Source: JAAYJM01 sp964498585
Lineage (GTDB): Bacteria; Bacteroidota; Ignavibacteria; Kapaibacteriales; UBA2268
Direction of reading: 5' to 3'
DNA: 14,609 bases
NCBI GenBank assembly: GCA_964498585.1
Contig: CAZCHH010000074.1
Coordinates: 1 to 14,609, forward strand
Numbering within the stretch: the first letter of the stretch is position 1; every line of letters starts with the position of its first letter. The translations under genes were made by a program, and so were the position numbers. Below the pieces are notes generated by a model. That model was given only the letters and a program-made list of their open reading frames with translations. It was not told the origin of the DNA and made no database searches. Positions 1 to 7,375 of the stretch are shown here, in pieces.

Positions 1-2
1 TC

Positions 3-323
3 ACTTCGTTCAGAATGACACCCAAACCTATCGAGCAAGCCATCCAAGACCTCCTCGAATTATTTGAATTAAAAAAAGTTGCAAATGGCCCCATAAGAAC
101 ATATTCATCTGGACAGAAGCAACGTCTTAAATATATTTTAGCATTATTAAAAGAACCGCTAATTTGTTTATTTGATGAGCCATTTACAAATCTTGATGAT
201 AATGGTATAAATATTGCTAAACAATTTATTGATAATTTGATTAAAAAAAAGTGTATAGTAATAATCGCATCGAATGACAAAAGAGAAATTGAATTATGTA
301 ACAGAATAATAAAATTGAATTAA
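3..323 (+). CDS. ABC transporter ATP-binding protein, C-terminal part (CcmA-like), partial
   Basis: Only the second half of an ABC ATPase domain is present. The ABC signature appears as YSSGQKQR. It is followed by Walker B LICLFDEP with the catalytic Glu, then a D-loop (TNLD) and an H-loop region in which ASND replaces the usual histidine motif. Walker A and the Q-loop would lie upstream and are not in the window. The frame is open to the left edge; the first in-frame ATG (position 15) lies inside a repeat-like sequence (tcagaatgaca, 10-20), so it is probably not the true start. The first ~60 bases are visibly richer in G/C than the rest. The short, non-duplicated C-terminus and the DEP-TNLD-G spacing resemble haem-exporter CcmA ATPases. 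The ABC class is sure; the CcmA assignment is tentative. The gene ends 24 bp before the first MCP and may share its transcript. Confidence 0.75.
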   Translation, partial: TSFRMTPKPIEQAIQDLLELFELKKVANGPIRTYSSGQKQRLKYILALLKEPLICLFDEPFTNLDDNGINIAKQFIDNLIKKKCIVIIASNDKREIELCNRIIKLN

Positions 324-347
324 TTTTCTAAATTATTCAAAAAAAAT

Positions 348-2558
348 ATGAGAATAAATTTAAAAACCAAGTTGGTTGTTCTTGCAATACTTTTGTTATT
401 GCTGCCAATAACAATATTTTATTTGATGACAATAGCATTTCAGCAAGAATCTTTAATTGCATCAGAAGAAGAACTTAATGATTTAGCTCGAAAGAATGTT
501 GAGCAAATTGCTAAAGATGTCTATTTTCTTTTAGATAACACAGATAAGTTAATACAAAGGAGATTGCAAGCAGCAATGGATTATACTCAATCATTGTTAA
601 AGCATAATCCACTTACTTTTAGTACTGAAATGGTTACCTGGGATGCTGAAAATCAGTTTTCACAGGAAGTAAAAAAAGTTAGTCTGCCTAAAATGTTGTA
701 TCTGCAACAATGGTTAGGAATGAATTCAGATTTTAAAGTAAAAACTCCTTTTGTTGATGATTTATACAATCAGTTTCTGATTTCTTCTACAGTTTTTCAA
801 AGGATGAACGAAGAAGGGGATATGCTTAGAATTGCTACAAGTATTCACGATGAAAATAACAATAGGCCAATAGGGACTTATATCCCTGCAAAAAACCCAG
901 ATGGCTCTACAAATCCAATCAATGCTTGTATTTTAAGAGATGAAAAATATGAAGGGCTTTCTTGGGTTTTTAATGATTGGTATGTGCTTCTTATTGAGCC
1001 ACTTAAAGATACAACAGGAAATATAATTGGAATGATAGTATCAGGAGAAAGAATAATTGGGAGTCAGTTATTAGAAAATTCTCTAACTTCGATTAGTGTA
1101 GGAAAAACAGGATATGCTTTTGTTCTTGGTACTGAAGGAAAATTTAAAGGAACTTATATTGTTTCGAAGAATAACGAAAGAGACGGTGAAAATATATATG
1201 AAGCTCAAGACCTTGATGGTGGTTATTTCGTGAAAACTATTATTAATACCGCATTAACTCTTAAAGATAAAGAGCATGCTTTTATTAAATATAATTGGAA
1301 AAATAAAGGTGATTTAAAACCAAGAGCTAAAATTTCTGCTTATGGATGTTATCACAAATGGAATTGGGTATATGGTGCAAGTTGCTATGAAGATGATTAT
1401 TATGAAACTAAAAGTAAATTGGAAAGCACTATTAGCGGACTTAAACTTAAAATGTTCTTTATCGGATTAGCTTTGCTGATTATAGGTTCCTTTATTGCCA
1501 TTTTATTAACCAAAAAAATCACTAATCCTATAAAATTTGTTAACAGTTTATCAAAAGACATTTCTGAAGGAAACATTTTTCAGGCAAAAAAAAGCATTGA
1601 ACAGCTTAATGATAAATCATTTCTTAAAAGTAATGATGAAATTAAGGATTTATTTAATTCCTTTGTTTTAATGATAAAGAATTTAGATGATTTAATTAGT
1701 CAGGTGCAACGCTCCGGGATTCAGGTAACTACTTCGGCAACTCAAATATCTGCATCATCAAAAGATATTGAAGCTACTATATCTGAGCAATCATCTTCGA
1801 CAAAAGAAGTAACTTCAACCACTTATGAAATTTCTGAAACTGCTGACCGGCTTGCTCAAAACATTGAAAGGATTTCCAAAGATGCTAAATCTACTGCAAA
1901 TCTTGCTGTTGAAAGTAAAAACGATATAGACAAAATGGATAATACAATGCAAAGTCTTAAACAATCAACAAGTTTTATTTCTTCCAAATTGTCTGTTATT
2001 AACAATAAGTCTAACAAAATATCTGGTATTATTACAACAATAAATAAAATATCCGAGCAAACGAATTTGCTTTCACTTAATGCTGCAATAGAAGCAGAAA
2101 AAGCTGGAGAATATGGCAAGGGCTTCTCTGTTGTTGCACGTGAAATAAGTCGCCTTGCCGACCAAACTGCTAATGCTACCCAGGATATTGAATTTATGGT
2201 TAAAGAAATGGATGAATCTGTTTCGCAGGGTGTATCGGAGATGAACAGATTTGGTGACGAAGTATTGGAAAGTGTTGAAATTGTATCTTTAATCGGTGAT
2301 AAACTTACAAATATTATTGAAAAAGTAAATGCCCTTATACCTGATTTTGAAGATTCAAATATAGGTATGCAACAGCAAGCTTATTTTGCAAATCAAATTG
2401 CTGATACTATGAAGAATTTATCAATAGCAACAGACCAAACCAGACAGTCATTAATCGATTTTAGAACTGCCACTGCTCAGCTTAGTGAAGCTGTCAACGG
2501 TTTGCAGATTGAAGTTAAAAAATTCAAACTTAAAGAAATTGAAAGTATTATTTTATAA
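348..2558 (+). CDS. Methyl-accepting chemotaxis protein with double Cache sensor (WspA-like MCP 1)
   Basis: This is a transmembrane chemoreceptor of 736 residues. TM1 is about residues 8-28. A periplasmic sensor fills about 30-360: the first half has the Cache_3-Cache_2 style (MLRIATSI, then IGTYIPA, then YEGLSWVFNDWYVLL, then IIGMIVSGERI) and the second has the sCache_2 style (VGKTGYAFVLG, DGENIYE, WNWVYGAS). TM2 is about 368-388, followed by HAMP and a signalling domain at about 450-730. The hairpin tip is near residue 582 (NAAIEAEKAGEYGKGF, then VVAREISRLADQT). A methylation consensus site contains E480-Q481 (ATISEQSSST). The HAMP connector is longer than usual. No CheR-tethering pentapeptide is seen at the C-terminus. 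The ATG at 348 has no Shine-Dalgarno, as is usual here, but places TM1 correctly. It is the first of three receptor genes, with 14 bp to the next. Confidence 0.97.
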   Translation: MRINLKTKLVVLAILLLLLPITIFYLMTIAFQQESLIASEEELNDLARKNVEQIAKDVYFLLDNTDKLIQRRLQAAMDYTQSLLKHNPLTFSTEMVTWDAENQFSQEVKKVSLPKMLYLQQWLGMNSDFKVKTPFVDDLYNQFLISSTVFQRMNEEGDMLRIATSIHDENNNRPIGTYIPAKNPDGSTNPINACILRDEKYEGLSWVFNDWYVLLIEPLKDTTGNIIGMIVSGERIIGSQLLENSLTSISVGKTGYAFVLGTEGKFKGTYIVSKNNERDGENIYEAQDLDGGYFVKTIINTALTLKDKEHAFIKYNWKNKGDLKPRAKISAYGCYHKWNWVYGASCYEDDYYETKSKLESTISGLKLKMFFIGLALLIIGSFIAILLTKKITNPIKFVNSLSKDISEGNIFQAKKSIEQLNDKSFLKSNDEIKDLFNSFVLMIKNLDDLISQVQRSGIQVTTSATQISASSKDIEATISEQSSSTKEVTSTTYEISETADRLAQNIERISKDAKSTANLAVESKNDIDKMDNTMQSLKQSTSFISSKLSVINNKSNKISGIITTINKISEQTNLLSLNAAIEAEKAGEYGKGFSVVAREISRLADQTANATQDIEFMVKEMDESVSQGVSEMNRFGDEVLESVEIVSLIGDKLTNIIEKVNALIPDFEDSNIGMQQQAYFANQIADTMKNLSIATDQTRQSLIDFRTATAQLSEAVNGLQIEVKKFKLKEIESIIL

Positions 2559-2572
2559 TTAATAAATGAAGA

Positions 2573-4618
2573 ATGATGCTAAAGAAATTACCAATAGCTG
2601 CGAAATTATCAATTTATATATTAAGTGCAACAGCTTTTATTTTTGCAGTTGTTTATTCTTATAATTTAATTATTACTCGTGCTTTTTTTTCTGAACAATT
2701 AGAGATGAAAGCTAATGTTATTGCTAAATTAAATTTGAAGAATATAGAAACTATGATTGAATCTATTGAAAAAATCGGTCAGGGAATTGTTCAATATACT
2801 GAAAATGCAGAAAATGATAGCTTAAATCTAAACAGGTTTCTACGTGAAGTTGTGAAAAGCAATTCAGAGTTATATGGCTCCACTATTGCGTATGAACCTT
2901 TTATGTTTGATAGCACCAAAAAGTTGTTTGCTCCATATTATTACAAAAAGAATCTAAAAACACTTTATGAAGATTTGGCAACTCCTGAATATAATTATCC
3001 TCTATGGCATTGGTATACTGTTCCTAAGCAAATCAAACATAAGAGATGGAGCGACCCATATTTCGATGAAGGTGGTGGAAATATTATGATGTCCACTTAT
3101 TCCACACCATTTTATAGAAGTATTAATAATAAAAGAGTTTTTGCCGGTATTGCCACTTGCGATTTATCTTTAGAATGGTTAAAAATTTTATTCAATGAAA
3201 TTGCTATCAACGAAAATTGCATCCCTTTCCTTTTAACTAAAGACGGAAAAATTATCGCTCATATAGACTCTTCGTTAATAATGCAAAAAACAATTTTCAA
3301 GTTAGCTGATGAACTTCAGGACACAACTTTATCGTATATTGGTAAAAAAATGACCGAAGGGCAAAACGGTTCAATTAATTCGATTAAACTTTTTACTAAT
3401 CTTGATTCATATTTCTTTTATGCTCCAATAAAAGCTAATGACTGGTCTTTTGGTATAGTTTTTCCAAAAGATATTTTTAACAAAGAGCTTTACAAATTGA
3501 ACAGGGCAATTATATTAATTGCTGCTTTTGGACTAATTTTCCTTTTCATTATTATTTATTATACTGCAAGAACAATTACTTTTAAATTGAAAACAGTTGT
3601 TGAATCCGCTGAAAAAATTGCAAATGGTCAGCTTGGCGAAGGGCAAAGAATTGTTAATTCTTTTATTGACAAAGAATTAAAAGATAATGATTATAGAAAG
3701 AATAAGAAAATCAATAAAGATGAAAGCATAATGTTAATAAAAGCTATAAAAAAGATGACAGATAATCTTCTCGGCTTTATTAGTTATGTTCAAAAATCAA
3801 GTGTCCAGGTAAGCACATCAACATCAGAAATTGCAGCTTCTTCACGTGAGCTTGAAGCAACTGTTGCAGAGCAATCTGCTGCCACTCAAGAGGTTAGCAG
3901 CACAAGCAATGAAATTTCAAGCACATCTAATTCTCTTGCTCAATCAATGATTAACTTAACAGATAAGGCAGACAATGCTTCAATACTTGCTAAGAAAGGT
4001 AAATCTAATTTGATGCAAATGGAAGATGCTATGAGCGGTTTAGTTCAGGCAACACGGTCTATTTCTACAAAACTTTCAATAATCAATGATAAGGCGAATA
4101 AAATATCAAATGTTGTTGAAGCAATTAATAAAATATCTGAACAAACAAATCTTTTATCATTGAATGCAGCGATTGAATCTGAAAAAGCCGGTGAATACGG
4201 AAAGGGATTTGCTGTTGTTGCACGCGAAATCAGTCGCCTTGCTGACCAAACTGCCGTTGCAACTCAAGATATTGAAGTTATGGTTAAAGAAATGCACGGA
4301 GCTGTTTCTTCCGGCGTTATGGAAATGGATAAATTCGGAAAGGAAGTCCTTTCTAATTCAGATGAAATTTCTAATCTGAGCGTTCAGTTGACAAAAATAA
4401 TTGACCAAATGAATGAACTGTTTCCTGAATTTGAATCAATAAGCGAAGCTACCTGTAATCAAGCTCAAAGTGCTTCGCAGATTTATGAAGCTATGACCCA
4501 ATTAGCTCTTACTGCTACGCAAACACGTGATTCTCTTAATGAATTCCATTATGTTACTGAGCAATTAAATGAAGCTGCTCAAACTCTTCAAAATGAAGTT
4601 AGCAAATTTAATTTATAA
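2573..4618 (+). CDS. Methyl-accepting chemotaxis protein with dCache-type sensor (WspA-like MCP 2)
   Basis: This is a chemoreceptor of 681 residues. TM1 is about 11-29. A large periplasmic domain spans about 32-308 and looks like dCache_1: an early YEPFMF segment, an aromatic WHWYTVPK stretch, and the characteristic RWSDPYFDEGGG-STYSTPFY near residues 158-180. TM2 is about 311-333. HAMP has a long Lys/Asn/Asp-rich connector before KDESIM. The signalling domain has its hairpin tip near residue 532 (NAAIESEKAGEYGKGF, VVAREISRLADQT). The sequence ATVAEQSAAT around E433-Q434 fits the methylation-site consensus exactly. Ligand cannot be read from sequence; dCache domains of this look commonly bind small organic molecules. 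Two adjacent ATGs (2573, 2576) could each start the protein. Spacing is 14 bp after MCP 1 and 18 bp before MCP 3, so co-transcription is likely. Confidence 0.97.
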   Translation: MMLKKLPIAAKLSIYILSATAFIFAVVYSYNLIITRAFFSEQLEMKANVIAKLNLKNIETMIESIEKIGQGIVQYTENAENDSLNLNRFLREVVKSNSELYGSTIAYEPFMFDSTKKLFAPYYYKKNLKTLYEDLATPEYNYPLWHWYTVPKQIKHKRWSDPYFDEGGGNIMMSTYSTPFYRSINNKRVFAGIATCDLSLEWLKILFNEIAINENCIPFLLTKDGKIIAHIDSSLIMQKTIFKLADELQDTTLSYIGKKMTEGQNGSINSIKLFTNLDSYFFYAPIKANDWSFGIVFPKDIFNKELYKLNRAIILIAAFGLIFLFIIIYYTARTITFKLKTVVESAEKIANGQLGEGQRIVNSFIDKELKDNDYRKNKKINKDESIMLIKAIKKMTDNLLGFISYVQKSSVQVSTSTSEIAASSRELEATVAEQSAATQEVSSTSNEISSTSNSLAQSMINLTDKADNASILAKKGKSNLMQMEDAMSGLVQATRSISTKLSIINDKANKISNVVEAINKISEQTNLLSLNAAIESEKAGEYGKGFAVVAREISRLADQTAVATQDIEVMVKEMHGAVSSGVMEMDKFGKEVLSNSDEISNLSVQLTKIIDQMNELFPEFESISEATCNQAQSASQIYEAMTQLALTATQTRDSLNEFHYVTEQLNEAAQTLQNEVSKFNL

Positions 4619-4636
4619 TTTATATTGAAAATAATT

Positions 4637-6733
4637 ATGAAAAATCTATATTATAAACTTAAGATTTCACATAAATTATTCCTTATTTGTATCGCATTTG
4701 GAATGCCTATTGCTATGCTGTTATACTTTTTAGTATTGGGATATAACAAAGATATTGATTTTGCTATTAATGAAACTAAAGGAAATGAAATTCTTGTTCC
4801 TTTAATTAACATTGTAACTAATATTCAGGATTATCATCGATGCATTTCTGTAAATAACTTAAATGGTGGAAAAATAGATGATAAAAGCATTGATATTGAG
4901 AATAAAATTGATAAATACTTCGATGAACTAGTTCATTTATATGAAAAATTTAACACAGATACTTTAAAAACTGACTTTGAGCCAATTCAAATCCAGAATA
5001 ACTGGAATGAACTAAAAACTAAAATATATAGTATAAATCACAATGAATTAGAGTTGTTATTTTCTGAATTTCTAAAAAAATGTATTCAGCTTAATCGCCA
5101 TATTGGAGATGAATTTAACTTAATCCTTGACCCTGATTTAGATAGTTATTATCTTATGGATATAAGCTTGCTTGTATTGCCCGAGCTTAGTAAAAAACTT
5201 TTTGAGGCAATTCAGCTTTATGAAGATTATATCTTTTCTACAAATGATTCTTTATTTCAAGCTAATGTTTTATTATATGATATAAATATGATTGAAAACG
5301 ATTATTTTGATAGAATTAAACGAGGCATGCAGATTTCTTTAAAGTCTGATAAATCATTTTATAAGGAAAATGAATTCCTTCAGAAAAAGTTACCAGAAGA
5401 ATATAAAACTATTGAAATTGAGTTGAAAAAGTATTTAAGAATTCTGCGTGAATACAAAAATATTGGAAAAAGTGAAGATTTTTCTTTAGAAAATTACAAT
5501 GAAGTAAACAAAATCCTTTTTAATTCAATACATAATTTTTGGATAGCAACAAATAGCTCTCTTGAATCTTTGCTCCAAACAAGAATAGAATACTATAAAA
5601 TCCAAAAAACTATAGCTCTTTCTGTTAGTTTAGGAGTTCTTTTTCTTGCGGTTATATTAGTAATTTACATTTCGAGAAGGATAACAAAACCTTTAAAATT
5701 TGCAACTCAATTAGCCAGTGATATTGCCTCCGGAAATATACATCAAGCTATAGAGAATATAGAAAATTCTCCTTATTATTTAAGAAACCTAATGGTATGC
5801 TTTAATGATAAGCATTATTTACTTAAAGATGAAATAATTAAACTGATTTGCTCAATAAAATCGATGACTATTAATTTAGATTCACTACTGAAACAGGTTA
5901 ATAAATCTGGTAATAATGTTTCAAATGCAGTATTTAAAATTTCTTCTTCTACCCACGAACTTGAAGTAACTGTTGCGGAGCAGGCAGCTTCTGCTAGTGA
6001 AGCAAATGCAACTGTCAAAGAAATTTCTAAAACAGCTCAAAATTTAGCTTCTACTATGAATACTTTAACAAAAATGGCTGACAATACTGCTAAAGTAGCT
6101 AATTCTGTTCTTTCAAGTATTACTCGAATTAAATCTACAATGCAAAATATTTCTAATGCATCCATTGATATTAACAGCAAATTGAGTAATATTAATGAAA
6201 AGACTGCAAATATTAATCAGGTAATTACTACTATTACAAAAGTAGCAAATCAAACGAACTTGCTATCGCTTAACGCAGCTATTGAAGCAGAAAAGGCAGG
6301 TAAATATGGCGCCGGTTTCGCAGTAGTTGCTTTGGAAATTAGGCGGCTTGCAGACCAAACTGCTGTGGCTACTTTAGAAATTGAAGAAATGATTAGAGAA
6401 ATGCAAAGTGCCGTTAATGATGGTGTCGTTTCTGTTGAAACATTTGCTAAACAAACAAATGCAAGCTCTCACGAATCTGTAAAAATTAGTGATGAATTGA
6501 TTACTTTGATTGAACAAACTACAGAGTTGCAGCCAAAAATTGCTGTTGTTAATAATTCAATGCAAAGTCAATCTGAAGCTGCTGCGCAAATTAAAGATGC
6601 AATGCAACAGCTTTCTAATGCTGCTGCACAAACTAGGGATTCTTTGCTCGAACTTAATACTGCTGCTGATAAATTAAGCATTACTGTTGAAGAGCTTAAT
6701 TTTGAAATGGAAAGATTTAAAATTAGTGATTAA
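4637..6733 (+). CDS. Methyl-accepting chemotaxis protein with helical periplasmic sensor (WspA-like MCP 3)
   Basis: I chose the ATG at 4637 (698 residues). The frame also allows a TTG at 4625, adding only four residues and giving no better context. TM1 is about 10-32 and TM2 about 327-348. The periplasmic region is predicted mostly helical and contains DPDLDSYYLMD at residues 165-175, a motif seen in helical-bundle sensors of other MCPs and histidine kinases. It is not a Cache domain, unlike the two upstream receptors. HAMP has an insert of about 20 residues between SGNI and KDEI. The signalling domain tip is near residue 549 (NAAIEAEKAGKYGAGF, VVALEIRRLADQT). A candidate methylation pair is E448-Q449 (VTVAEQAASA). 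The last codons (Ile-Ser-Asp-stop) run into a heptamer repeat that continues downstream. Confidence 0.96.
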   Translation: MKNLYYKLKISHKLFLICIAFGMPIAMLLYFLVLGYNKDIDFAINETKGNEILVPLINIVTNIQDYHRCISVNNLNGGKIDDKSIDIENKIDKYFDELVHLYEKFNTDTLKTDFEPIQIQNNWNELKTKIYSINHNELELLFSEFLKKCIQLNRHIGDEFNLILDPDLDSYYLMDISLLVLPELSKKLFEAIQLYEDYIFSTNDSLFQANVLLYDINMIENDYFDRIKRGMQISLKSDKSFYKENEFLQKKLPEEYKTIEIELKKYLRILREYKNIGKSEDFSLENYNEVNKILFNSIHNFWIATNSSLESLLQTRIEYYKIQKTIALSVSLGVLFLAVILVIYISRRITKPLKFATQLASDIASGNIHQAIENIENSPYYLRNLMVCFNDKHYLLKDEIIKLICSIKSMTINLDSLLKQVNKSGNNVSNAVFKISSSTHELEVTVAEQAASASEANATVKEISKTAQNLASTMNTLTKMADNTAKVANSVLSSITRIKSTMQNISNASIDINSKLSNINEKTANINQVITTITKVANQTNLLSLNAAIEAEKAGKYGAGFAVVALEIRRLADQTAVATLEIEEMIREMQSAVNDGVVSVETFAKQTNASSHESVKISDELITLIEQTTELQPKIAVVNNSMQSQSEAAAQIKDAMQQLSNAAAQTRDSLLELNTAADKLSITVEELNFEMERFKISD

Positions 6734-6770
6734 TGATTAATGATTAGTGATTAATGATTAGTGATTAATA
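6722..6770 (+). repeat. Heptanucleotide tandem repeat, seven ATTARTG units
   Basis: Seven consecutive 7-bp units read attagtg, attaatg, attaatg, attagtg, attaatg, attagtg, attaata. The first unit supplies the last two sense codons of MCP 3 and part of a third, and the second unit contains its stop codon. The array therefore overlaps the gene end. Seen directly in the sequence. Confidence 0.9.
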
Positions 6771-6781
6771 TAATATTTCAT

Positions 6782-6813
6782 TGTGTCATTCTGACAGATG
6801 TCAGAATGACACA
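6782..6813. repeat. Perfect 15-bp inverted repeat carrying the GTCATTCTGA motif
   Basis: The left arm 6782-6796 and right arm 6799-6813 are exact reverse complements (tgtgtcattctgaca) separated by only two bases (ga). Each arm contains the GTCATTCTGA element found at most other intergenic sites in this window. It lies between the receptor genes and the kinase module. No T-run follows directly, so it is not a classic intrinsic terminator, although the RNA hairpin would be strong. Confidence 0.9.
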
Positions 6814-6837
6814 TTTAGTGATGTCATCTCCTTTTAA

Positions 6838-6855
6838 ATAAAAGTCTTCTTTTAT
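6838..6855. repeat. Small inverted repeat between receptor and kinase genes
   Basis: Arms ataaaag (6838-6844) and cttttat (6849-6855) flank a tctt loop. A further copy of tcagaatgaca follows at 6864-6874. The element is short and AT-rich; its role is unknown and could be chance. Confidence 0.5.
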
Positions 6856-6913
6856 CTGGGGGTTCAGAATGACAAGATTAAAAAAATATTGAATAAAAAA
6901 TAAATATAAAAAT

Positions 6914-7375
6914 ATGCTTCTATTGCAATTTCAAATTGATGATGATATTTATGCTTTCGATGTTCATTCAATAGTCGAAGTAGCTCCTTTAGTTGAATTA
7001 AAGCAAATCCCTTATGCTCCTCATAAAATTGCCGGTGTATTTAATTACAGGGGGAAATTAATTCCAGTTATTAATTTATCAATTATCATAAAAAATAAAT
7101 CAATTAATGAGATAATGAGCACCAGAATAATAATTGTAAATTTTAATTCTGAAAAGTATGGGAACAAAATAGTCGGTTTATTAGCTGAAAATGTAACAGA
7201 AACCATAACCTGCACAAAAAAAGATTTACAACAACAAAGTATAAAAATTGAAAAAGCTCCTTATTTCACAGATATTTTAGTTAGAAGACAGCAAATGATT
7301 CAAATCATTGATATAAATAAATTGATTTCAAATGAGATACAAGAACAGTTATTTTTAGATGAAAATGATAAGTAA
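6914..7375 (+). CDS. cheW: CheW coupling protein, WspB-like
   Basis: This is a single CheW domain of 153 residues, the usual length. It links receptors to the CheA kinase at the inner face of the membrane. Visible family features are FQIDDDIYAFDV at the N-terminus, VEVAPLVELKQIP, the core GVFNYRGKLIPVINL, and GLLAENVTETITC. The APLVELKQIP and AENVTETI segments resemble WspB of Pseudomonas more than chemotaxis CheW; this is from recall of the family, not a search. It is the first gene of the kinase module, 180 bp after MCP 3. Its 3' end overlaps cheR by 17 bp, suggesting translational coupling. No Shine-Dalgarno is visible before the ATG. Confidence 0.95.
   Translation: MLLLQFQIDDDIYAFDVHSIVEVAPLVELKQIPYAPHKIAGVFNYRGKLIPVINLSIIIKNKSINEIMSTRIIIVNFNSEKYGNKIVGLLAENVTETITCTKKDLQQQSIKIEKAPYFTDILVRRQQMIQIIDINKLISNEIQEQLFLDENDK

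Noticed and set aside
4625..4636. TTG start for MCP 3
   Set aside because: An in-frame ATG 12 bp downstream gives a normal n-region before TM1, and no ribosome binding site favours the TTG.
6782..6813. Intrinsic terminator after the receptor genes
   Set aside because: The stem is strong but no run of T follows on either side, and the same motif is dispersed in other gaps, so it fits a repeat element better.
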